Shown here: in pieces, positions 13,175 to 24,202 of the stretch
Position numbering within the stretch: position 1 is the first letter of the stretch
Layout: each line of letters begins with the position of its first letter
DNA from: DASYQD01 sp036005845
GTDB lineage: Bacteria; Acidobacteriota; Thermoanaerobaculia; Multivoradales; JAIOJS01
Reading direction: 5' to 3'
DNA length: 24,202 nt
Assembly (NCBI GenBank): GCA_036005845.1
Contig: DASYQD010000013.1
Coordinates: 1-24,202, forward strand
The notes under the pieces: model-generated
What the model was told of the DNA's origin: nothing
The model's database searches: none
The model's input: the letters and a program-made list of their open reading frames with translations, nothing else
Position numbers and translations under genes: made by a program

Positions 13175-15574
13175 CTACTCGCGGAGCGTCTGCACCGGGT
13201 CGAGCGCCGCCGCCCGCCGCGCCGGCAGCAGCGAGGCGAGCACCACCGCCGCGGCGACGAGAACAGCGACGCTTATGAACGTCGCCGGATCGAGCGGCTC
13301 CACGCCGAACAGCAGCGTGCGCAGCGCGCGCGTGGCGCCGGCCGCCGCCAGCGCACCCAGGAGCGTGCCGGCGAGCGCCAGCCGCAGCCCCTGCCGCAGC
13401 GTCGAAGCGAGGATGCGCTGCGGCGCGGCGCCGAGCGCCAGCCGGATGCCGAGCTCGCGCCGCCGTTCGCCGACGAGGTAGGCCATCACCGAGTAGGTGC
13501 CGACCGAGGCCAGCGTCAGCGCGATGGCGGCGAAGGCGGCGAGCAACAGCGCGTTCCAGCGCCGCGGCTGCAGCGTCGCGGCCTGCATCTCCTGCATCGT
13601 GCGCACCTCGGTGAGCGGCATGTCGGGCTGCAGCGACCAGACGGCGCGCTCGATCGACGGCAGCAGCGCGCGTGGCTCGCCGCGGGTGCGCACAACGACG
13701 CTCACCCACGGCCACGGATCCTGCGCGTGCGGGATGTAGATCTCGGGCTCGGCCGGCGTGTCGAGGCCGAACTGCCGCGTGTCTCCCGCCACGCCGACGA
13801 TCTGCCGCGCCTGGTGACCGCCCTGGCCGGGGACGATCCACTGGCCGATGGCGTCGCGGCCGGCGAACCAGCGCCGCGCGAACGCTTCGTTGACCATGGC
13901 GACCGGCGGCGCCTCCGCACTGTCCGTCGCCGCGAGCTCGCGTCCGCGTACCGGCACGTGAAGGGCGCGGAACCAGCCGGGGCTGATGACGCGGTCCTGC
14001 GCCGAGCGCTGCGGGCCGCCGCTCTCCGGCTCGCCGAGGAAGTGGAACGACGTGCTGTGGTCCTCGCCCGAGAGCGGCAGCCGCGAGGCGAAGCCGACGT
14101 CCACCGCTCCCGGCACCGCGGCGAGGCGCTCCTGCAGCCGCCGGTAGAAGTCGACGACGTAGGGCGCGTCGCCCTCGCGCGCCGGCGGCAGGCCGGCGCC
14201 GAAGGTGAGCAGGCGCTCCGTCGCCAGGCCCGGCTCGGCGTTTCCCAACTGCCACAGCGTGCGCACCAGCACGCCGGCGACGACGAGCAGCGCCACGGCG
14301 ACCGCCGTCTGCGCCACGACGAGCGCGGCGCGCAGCCGCCAGCGCGACGGATCGGCGCTCTGCGTGCGGCCGGTCGACTTGAGCAGCGCATGGAGACGCG
14401 GCGACAGCGCGTGGAGCGCCGGCAGCAGGCCGACGACGAGACCGCTGCCGATCGCCACCGCGGCGGTGAACAGCAGGACGCGGCCGTCGAGCGTCACCTC
14501 GTCCATGCGCGGGAAGCGCTCGGCCGCCGCGACGCGGAAGAGCCGCAGGCCGCCGGCGGCGACGGCCAGCCCGAGCGCGCCGCCGAGCGCGGAGACGAAG
14601 ACGCTCTCGGCGAGCAGGTGGCGCATCACCCGCAGCGCGCCGGCGCCGAGCGCCGTGCGCACCGCCAGCTCGCGCTCGCGCCGCAGCGCGCGGTGCAGCA
14701 TCAGGTTGGCAAGGTTGGCGCAGGCGATGAGCAGCACCGCGCCGACGGCGGCGAACAGCACCGTCAGCGCCGGCCGCGAGTCGCGTACGATCCACTCGCG
14801 CAGCGGGAAGAGCCGCACGCCGAAGTTGCGGTAATTGTCGGGGAGGCGCCGGCCGAGCTCGCGCTCGCGCGCCTGCAGCTCGGCGGTCGCCTGCTCGACG
14901 TCGACGCCCGGCCGCAGCCGCGCTATGGCGCTCAGGTGCCGCGCCTCGCGCTTGTCGTACTCGGCGTCGTTGCCGGTGCTCACCCAGAAGTCGGCGCCGC
15001 GCGGATAGGCGAAGCCGGGCGGCATGATGCCGACGACGGTGAAGCTCTGTCCGCTCAAGGTCAGCGAGCGGCCGAGCACCGCCGGATCGCCGCCGAAGCG
15101 GCGCCGCCAGAGAGCGTCGCCGAGCAGGATGACGCGCGGCCCGCCCGGCAGCAGCTCATCGCGCGTGAAGTCGCGCCCCCGCGCCGGCGCGACGCCGAGG
15201 ACGCGGAAGAAGTCGCCGGAGACCATGGTGCCGGCGATCTGCTCGGGCCGGCCGTCGCCGGCGAGGTCGACGCTGTGCGGCCCGAAGAGCGCCAGGCGCT
15301 CGAACGAGCGCAGGCCCGGCTGCCAGTCGGCGAGCGTCGGATGGGCGATGCTGCGGATCTCGTCCGGCCCGCTCGGCGCCGTCTCCCAGATGCGCACCAA
15401 GCGCTCCGGCTGCGGGTACGGCAGCGGCCGCAGCAGCACGCCGCGCACGACGCTGAACATCAGCGCGTTGGCGCCGATCCCCACCGCCAGCGTCAGCACC
15501 ATCAGGGCCGTCGAACCGGGCATGCGCAGCGCGGAGCGGAGAGCGAAGCGGAGGTCGTGCAGCAACGCGTCCAT
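13175..15574 (-). CDS. ADOP-type duplicated ABC transporter permease
   Basis: A 799-aa inner-membrane permease with the Acidobacteria-type duplicated architecture. An N-terminal MacB-like module opens with DLRFALRSALRMPGSTALM and a first helix, then a periplasmic core (LRPLPYPQPERLVRIWE, GDFFRVLGVAPARGRDFT) and FtsX helices (VRLFPLREWIVRDSRPALTV, VGAVLLIACANLANLMLHRA, RERELAVRTALGAGALRVMR). A second core and FtsX set follows, ending YSVMAYLVGERRRELGIRLA and LLPARRAAALDPVQTLRE. I set the start at ATG 15572-15574 because AGGAGGAG precedes it at good spacing and MDALLHDLRFAL is the usual family start; the frame is open 19 codons further. No ATPase or PadR regulator gene lies beside it. The substrate is unknown. 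Confidence 0.9.
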   Translation of the reverse strand: MDALLHDLRFALRSALRMPGSTALMVLTLAVGIGANALMFSVVRGVLLRPLPYPQPERLVRIWETAPSGPDEIRSIAHPTLADWQPGLRSFERLALFGPHSVDLAGDGRPEQIAGTMVSGDFFRVLGVAPARGRDFTRDELLPGGPRVILLGDALWRRRFGGDPAVLGRSLTLSGQSFTVVGIMPPGFAYPRGADFWVSTGNDAEYDKREARHLSAIARLRPGVDVEQATAELQARERELGRRLPDNYRNFGVRLFPLREWIVRDSRPALTVLFAAVGAVLLIACANLANLMLHRALRRERELAVRTALGAGALRVMRHLLAESVFVSALGGALGLAVAAGGLRLFRVAAAERFPRMDEVTLDGRVLLFTAAVAIGSGLVVGLLPALHALSPRLHALLKSTGRTQSADPSRWRLRAALVVAQTAVAVALLVVAGVLVRTLWQLGNAEPGLATERLLTFGAGLPPAREGDAPYVVDFYRRLQERLAAVPGAVDVGFASRLPLSGEDHSTSFHFLGEPESGGPQRSAQDRVISPGWFRALHVPVRGRELAATDSAEAPPVAMVNEAFARRWFAGRDAIGQWIVPGQGGHQARQIVGVAGDTRQFGLDTPAEPEIYIPHAQDPWPWVSVVVRTRGEPRALLPSIERAVWSLQPDMPLTEVRTMQEMQAATLQPRRWNALLLAAFAAIALTLASVGTYSVMAYLVGERRRELGIRLALGAAPQRILASTLRQGLRLALAGTLLGALAAAGATRALRTLLFGVEPLDPATFISVAVLVAAAVVLASLLPARRAAALDPVQTLRE

Positions 15575-15646
15575 CTGGTGCTCCTCCTTATTGGAAGTCG
15601 CGGGCGCGTCAAAGCACGCGACATGCCGCACTGACAGGACGCTCTA

Positions 15647-15660
15647 AGCTCCATGGAGCT
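15647..15660. promoter_or_regulatory. 14-bp perfect palindrome AGCTCCATGGAGCT
   Basis: A perfect dyad 73 bases upstream of the ADOP permease start, in the 193-base gap before the antitoxin-like gene, followed by AGCTAGCTAG. Its placement in the upstream region of the permease makes it a candidate operator. I see no other clear promoter elements in this gap. Confidence 0.35.
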
Positions 15661-15767
15661 AGCTAGTTGTGCGCCAAATGCCGAGGCCGACGGTTAGCCT
15701 GGATGTTCGCGCACGCGATCCCGATCTCGAAATCGAACGCGCTTGCGCTTCAGTGGCGTGAGAAGTC

Positions 15768-15971
15768 ATGCTGATATCCATGCGCGTCAAGATCACGGTT
15801 CATGGCGTTCCCGAGTGGGTGCGCGATGAGCTGGCTGCACGCGCCGCCGCTCAGGGCCGCTCGTTGCAGGACTTCTTGAGGGCCGAACTCGAGAGGCTCG
15901 CGGCTAGACCGTCGCTGGAGATGCTTCTCCAGCGCAACCGCGACCGCCAAGACACTTTAGGGAACAGCTAA
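15768..15971 (+). CDS. VapB/FitA-like antitoxin, orphan and possibly truncated
   Basis: A 67-aa protein, or 63 aa if it starts at ATG 15780. RVKITVHGVPEWVRDELAAR is a ribbon-helix-helix strand and first helix, and AAAQGRSLQDFLRAELERLA is the second helix. The tail ARPSLEMLLQRNRDRQDT is the usual toxin-binding region of FitA/VapB antitoxins, but it stops after LGNS, earlier than I expect for the family. Such antitoxins normally sit directly upstream of a PIN-domain VapC RNase; here the next gene is on the opposite strand and its 3' end overlaps this one by 15 bases. No PIN domain is seen anywhere in the window. It is probably a remnant or a solitary regulator. Confidence 0.65.
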   Translation: MLISMRVKITVHGVPEWVRDELAARAAAQGRSLQDFLRAELERLAARPSLEMLLQRNRDRQDTLGNS

Positions 15972-16253
15972 CCCACCGCTCGGTGGTGCCGACTCGCCAG
16001 GCCCGTCCCCGTGCTTCTCGCGCAGGGCGAGGATCTCGTCGCGGAAGGCCGCCGCACGGAGCGGACCCATGTAGACCTTGGCCGTCATGTCGATGCCGGC
16101 GGCGAGGCGGTCGAGGCGGTCAGCGGTGAGCGTCTCGGGGGCGTCGCCGTGCTGGACGATGCGGATGCGGCGGCGGATGTAGTCCTCGGCCGCCGGGCCC
16201 ATGTAGTTGCGGGCGATCCGCATCACGTCGCGATAGAGCTCACCCAAGCACAC
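15957..16253 (-). CDS. Small conserved-looking protein at the end of the kinase/CheRB operon
   Basis: A 98-aa soluble protein. Residues 1-85 look folded and helical (MRIARNYMGPAAEDYIRRRI, TADRLDRLAAGIDMTAKVYM), with AARFRDEILALREKHG-like charged helices at the end and a Gly/Pro tail. I do not recognise a domain name. GTG 16253 is chosen: it starts 20 bases after the stop of the Cache-HAMP gene and follows GGGGAG; no upstream ATG is in frame. Short spacing and shared strand suggest it is the last gene of the operon and may be a partner of the sensor. Its 3' end overlaps the antitoxin-like gene tail to tail. Confidence 0.6.
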   Translation of the reverse strand: MCLGELYRDVMRIARNYMGPAAEDYIRRRIRIVQHGDAPETLTADRLDRLAAGIDMTAKVYMGPLRAAAFRDEILALREKHGDGPGESAPPSGGLAVP

Positions 16254-16273
16254 GCTCCCCGCTCATCTCACCC

Positions 16274-17629
16274 CTACTCGCGCGGCACGTCTCCGAGCAC
16301 CTCGTCTTCGTCCTCGCCGCGCGCGTGCTCGCGGAAGAACTTGATCGCCGCCACCATGCGCTCGAAGCTGTCCGCCAGCGCGCCCACCTCGTCGCGCGAG
16401 CGGATGTCGAGCTGCACGTCGAGATCGCCGCGGCTGATCCTGTCGGCGGCCTCGCGCAGGTCGCAGAGCGGCTGCACCAGCGCGCGCGAGGCGAGCAGCG
16501 AGACGAGCAGCACGCCGAGCGCCAAAGGCACCGCCAGCCCCAGCGCCCGCAGCCCCGCGCGCACCGCGGGCGCCAGCGCCTCGGAGCGGTCGATCTTCGC
16601 CACCACGCCCCAGCCCAGCGACGGCACGTACTCCCACGCTGCCAGCGTGTCGACGCCGCGGTAGTCGCGGACGCGGCCGGCGCCGCGGCGCCCCTGCACG
16701 GCTTGCTGGATGGCGCGCCCGTTCTCGGCGCCCAGCCGCACCGCGCGCTCGAGCGCCGCATCGGCGTCGAAGCGCGTCGGGGCGACGATGACGGCGCGGT
16801 CGCCGTCGCGCCGCGCCACCACGGTCTCGCCGCTGTCGCCGAGACCGGTCCGTTCGAGGACGACGCGGAAGACGCTGCCGAGGTTGAGGCGCGCCGCCAG
16901 CACGCCGCGGACGCGGCGCACCGGGTCGCGCAGCGGTGTGGCGACGATCAGCGTCAGCTTGTGCGTGATCGGCGACAGGAACACCGGCGCGGCGTAGGTG
17001 CCGGCCATGCCGCGGCGGAAGTACTCGAGGTCCTCGGCGTCGTGCCCTTCGTGCTGCTCGTGCGTGGAGGCGACGACGCGGCCGCGGTCGTCGATCGCCA
17101 GCAGCTCCTCGAACTGGCGCCCGTCCCAGCGCACCAGCATCAGCGTCTCGCGCAGCTGCACCAGCGCGGGGCTCTGGTGGATCGCCGGCGCCTTGGCGGC
17201 GGCGCCGCTGGGCGCCGCCGGGCCGCTGGTGGGCAGCGCCTCGGCGTCGATCAGCGGCGGACGTCGTGCCGCCGGGCCGTGCGGCACCACGCCCGCCGCG
17301 GCCGCCGCCATCACCACGCCCGCGCGCGGCGCCAGCAGGCCGGCGATGCGCTCGACCTGCGTGCGGCGATCGACGGCGAGCTGATCGAGCGCCTCGGCCT
17401 TGGCGCGCGCGATGCCGCTGAGCCCTTCGAGCGTGTCGTTCTCGAAGGCGCGGCGCGCGGCCAGGTAGTCCCACAGCGCCTGCGCCACCAGCGGCGCGAG
17501 AGCGAAGGCGAGGAGCAGCAGCAGGAGCTTGGTGCGCCAGGTGCCGAGCCAGCCGCGCAGGCGGCTGCGCGTCCGCTGCCCCCAGGTCGGCGGCGACTTC
17601 GCCGCCAGGCGCTCGCCCGTCCCCGCCAC
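16274..17629 (-). CDS. Cache-HAMP membrane sensor without an output domain
   Basis: A 451-aa protein. A membrane helix at about 33-55 (LLLLLLAFALAPLVAQALWD) is followed by a ~300-residue external region. Part of that resembles a double Cache ligand-binding domain (LLAIDDRGRVVASTHEQHEG, DLEYFRRGMAGTYAAPVFLS, LTLIVATPLRDPVRRVRGVL, EYVPSLGWGVVAKIDRSEAL). A second helix near 362-388 (LGLAVPLALGVLLVSLLASR) leads into a HAMP domain (VQPLCDLREAADRISRGDLD, SRDEVGALADSFERMVAAIK). Only ~20 acidic residues follow, so there is no methyl-accepting, kinase or cyclase domain. GTG 17629 starts four bases after the CheB stop. It may pass a signal laterally to the multi-HAMP kinase or to CheR/CheB. That is inference from context. 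Confidence 0.8.
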   Translation of the reverse strand: MAGTGERLAAKSPPTWGQRTRSRLRGWLGTWRTKLLLLLLAFALAPLVAQALWDYLAARRAFENDTLEGLSGIARAKAEALDQLAVDRRTQVERIAGLLAPRAGVVMAAAAAGVVPHGPAARRPPLIDAEALPTSGPAAPSGAAAKAPAIHQSPALVQLRETLMLVRWDGRQFEELLAIDDRGRVVASTHEQHEGHDAEDLEYFRRGMAGTYAAPVFLSPITHKLTLIVATPLRDPVRRVRGVLAARLNLGSVFRVVLERTGLGDSGETVVARRDGDRAVIVAPTRFDADAALERAVRLGAENGRAIQQAVQGRRGAGRVRDYRGVDTLAAWEYVPSLGWGVVAKIDRSEALAPAVRAGLRALGLAVPLALGVLLVSLLASRALVQPLCDLREAADRISRGDLDVQLDIRSRDEVGALADSFERMVAAIKFFREHARGEDEDEVLGDVPRE

Positions 17630-17632
17630 CCG

Positions 17633-18289
17633 CTAGCGCTCCGCTCCCACCTTCACCATGCCGCAGAGGAGCGCGCCGATGCCCTCGAGCGGCAGCACGT
17701 GGCGCACCTTGGTGCGCTGGAGCGCCGCGGCGGGCGACACCGGGCTGTGCGCCGAGCCGGGGTCCTCGACGACGGTGAGCCCGCCGCGCCGCGCCACCGC
17801 GGCGACACCGGCGGCGCCGTCCTCGGAGGAGCCGGTGAGCAGCACGGCGACGACGCGCCGGCGGTAGGCGTCGGCCGCCGACTCGAAGAGCACGTCGATC
17901 GACGGCCGCGCCCACGACACCGGCCCTTCCACCGACAACGTCAGCCATCCGGGCTCGACGAGCAGGTGGTAGCCCGCCGGCCCGAGGTAGACGACGCCGG
18001 GCTCGAGGCGCTCGCGGTCGCGCGGCTCCCGCACCGGCAGCAGCGACACGGCGCCGAGGAGTTGCGGCAGCGGCGAGTCGGCGTCGTGCCGCCGGTGCTG
18101 GACGATGGCGATGGCGGCCGGGAACGCGGCCGGCAGCGCGGCGAGCAGGTGGCGCAGCGCGGCGACGCCGCCGAGCGAGGCGCCGATCACCACCAGGTCG
18201 TAGTCGGCGCGCGGCCGTTCGCGCGGCGGCTTCATGGCCGCGCCCCGTTCGGCGCGCGGCGCGGCTTCGAGCTTGGCCGCCGCCTTCAT
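17633..18289 (-). CDS. cheB: CheB-type protein-glutamate methylesterase, no receiver domain
   Basis: A 218-aa protein consisting only of the CheB catalytic domain, which hydrolyses glutamyl methyl esters or deamidates glutamine on chemoreceptors. The expected catalytic residues are visible: Ser in VVIGASLGGVAALRHLL, His in AIVQHRRHD, and Asp in LLTGSSEDGAAGV. Canonical CheB carries an N-terminal receiver that controls activity by phosphorylation; this one has only ~28 residues before the catalytic domain, so control must come from elsewhere. Its ATG 18289 overlaps the CheR stop as ATGA. A second ATG 18 codons in, at 18235, is an alternative start. It ends just before the Cache-HAMP sensor gene. 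Confidence 0.85.
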   Translation of the reverse strand: MKAAAKLEAAPRAERGAAMKPPRERPRADYDLVVIGASLGGVAALRHLLAALPAAFPAAIAIVQHRRHDADSPLPQLLGAVSLLPVREPRDRERLEPGVVYLGPAGYHLLVEPGWLTLSVEGPVSWARPSIDVLFESAADAYRRRVVAVLLTGSSEDGAAGVAAVARRGGLTVVEDPGSAHSPVSPAAALQRTKVRHVLPLEGIGALLCGMVKVGAER

Positions 18290-19245
18290 CGCACCCGGCG
18301 GTAGAGGCCCAGGCTCTCCACCAGCGGTTCGTAGCGGTCGGCGAACGGCGTGAACCGCATCGACTCGCGGATGCCCAGCGCCAGGATGCCGAAGTTCACC
18401 AGGCTGTCGTAGAACAGCCGGTGCACGCGCTCGCGCAGCGGCTCGGAGAAGTAGATGAGCACGTTGCGGCAGAGGATGAGCTGGAACTCGTTGAACGAGC
18501 TGTCGGAGACCAGGTTGTGCTGCGAGAAGACGAGGTGGCGCCGCAGCTCGTCGCGCAGGATGGCGCTCTGGTGGTCGGCGATGTAGTAGGTCGAGAAGTC
18601 GCCCTTGCCTCCCGCGCGGTGGTAGGCCGCCGTGTGCTCCTGCATGTCGCGCAGCGGGAAGACGCCGCGCCGGGCGCGCTGCAGCAGGTCGTCGGAGAGG
18701 TCGGTGGCGTAGATGCGGCAGCGCTCGAGCAGGCCCTCCTCGTGGAGGAGGATGGCCATCGAGTAGACCTCTTCGCCGGTCGAACAGCCGGCGTGCCAGA
18801 TGCGCACGAACGGGTAGGTGCGCAGCATCGGCAGCACCTGCCGCCGCAGCGCGCGGTACACCTGCGGGTCGCGGAACATGCCCGTGACGTTGACCGACAG
18901 CGCGGTGATGAAACGCTGCAACGCCTCCGGCCGGTGCAGCACCCGCTCCTGCAGCGCCGACAGACTGCGCACGCCCTCGTTGTGCATCGCCTTGCGCACC
19001 CGCCGCCGCAGCGACGCCGGCGAATAGCCGCGGAAGTCGTAGCCCCAGCGGCGCGCGATGCCGGTGAGCAGCAGGTCGAGCTCGAGCTCCTCGAGATCGT
19101 CGACGACGTCGGCGCCCTCGGCATCGGCGATGACGGGCACGCTCACCGCCGTCACCCGCGGCTCGCCGGTCGGCGGCCGCCGCCTCGCGGTGTGCCCGCT
19201 GGCCGCCAACACCGATCGTTCGTCGCTCTCCACGCGCTTCCCCAC
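18286..19245 (-). CDS. cheR: CheR-type protein-glutamate O-methyltransferase
   Basis: A 319-aa SAM-dependent methyltransferase. An N-terminal tail of ~45 residues precedes the CheR N-terminal helical domain (DLLLTGIARRWGYDFRGYSP, ASLRRRVRKAMHNEGV, ALSVNVTGMFRDPQVYRALR). The catalytic domain has the SAM-binding motif IWHAGCSTGEEVYSMAILL, ATDLSDDLLQRARRGVF, FNEFQLILCRNVLIYF and a final GILALGIRES. GTG 19245 immediately follows the kinase TAG (19246-19248), so it is tightly coupled to the upstream gene. CheR normally methylates chemoreceptor glutamates. No receptor with an MA domain is visible in this window, so the substrate here is open. Confidence 0.9.
   Translation of the reverse strand: MGKRVESDERSVLAASGHTARRRPPTGEPRVTAVSVPVIADAEGADVVDDLEELELDLLLTGIARRWGYDFRGYSPASLRRRVRKAMHNEGVRSLSALQERVLHRPEALQRFITALSVNVTGMFRDPQVYRALRRQVLPMLRTYPFVRIWHAGCSTGEEVYSMAILLHEEGLLERCRIYATDLSDDLLQRARRGVFPLRDMQEHTAAYHRAGGKGDFSTYYIADHQSAILRDELRRHLVFSQHNLVSDSSFNEFQLILCRNVLIYFSEPLRERVHRLFYDSLVNFGILALGIRESMRFTPFADRYEPLVESLGLYRRVR

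Positions 19246-24202
<4,957 letters not shown>

Noticed and set aside
13151..15634. 827-codon plus-strand frame opposite the ADOP permease
   Set aside because: Shadow of the permease; its composition is arginine, glutamine and histidine rich with no fold or motif, and the start lacks a ribosome site.

Overview
The window is about 24 kb of high-GC bacterial chromosome, densely coding apart from one low-density insert. Three gene families suggest Acidobacteriota, possibly a high-GC class such as Thermoanaerobaculia: an ADOP-type duplicated ABC permease, a large protein joining an OmpR-type winged helix to TPR repeats, and a secreted DUF4920 protein. That assignment is inference; no rRNA or other phylogenetic marker is present.

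Layout. (1) 1-2330, plus strand: end of a MacA-like adaptor, then a LolD/MacB-type ATPase and a MacB/FtsX-type permease, forming a tripartite efflux operon. (2) 2394-3697: a membrane-anchored GNAT-like protein and a lysine-rich histone H1-like protein ending in a GC-rich hairpin. (3) 3738-7218: a 3.48-kb insertion bounded by 21-bp perfect terminal inverted repeats and an 8-bp candidate target duplication (GCGCGCGC). It carries an IS1-like DDE transposase with an excellent promoter and several small passenger genes: a KGGKARA-motif basic protein, an unknown ~209-aa protein, a zinc ribbon, a ribbon-helix-helix protein and a four-cysteine protein. It also holds three exact copies of the 12-bp palindrome GGGGATATCCCC and several strong hairpins. 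(4) 7300-15574: DUF4920 protein, wHTH-TPR regulator (minus), ECF sigma factor (plus), secreted serine hydrolase (minus), a tiny valine-rich membrane protein (plus) and the ADOP permease (minus). (5) 15768-15971: an orphan VapB/FitA-like antitoxin without a toxin. (6) 24202-15957, minus strand: a tightly packed operon of a giant hybrid histidine kinase (eight HAMP repeats visible, GAF, HisKA, HATPase, three receiver domains; N-terminus outside the window), CheR, a receiver-less CheB, a Cache-HAMP sensor with no output domain, and a small conserved protein.

The two most interesting systems are the passenger-loaded IS1-like element and the kinase/CheR/CheB/Cache-HAMP operon. In the first, three plus-strand genes each appear to start six bases after a -10 hexamer, which suggests leaderless mRNAs. 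The second has the chemotaxis adaptation enzymes but no chemoreceptor signalling domain, which raises the question of what is methylated. Further regulatory signals are 11-bp-spaced direct repeats in front of the wHTH-TPR gene and a large AT-rich dyad overlapping a near-consensus promoter of the serine hydrolase.
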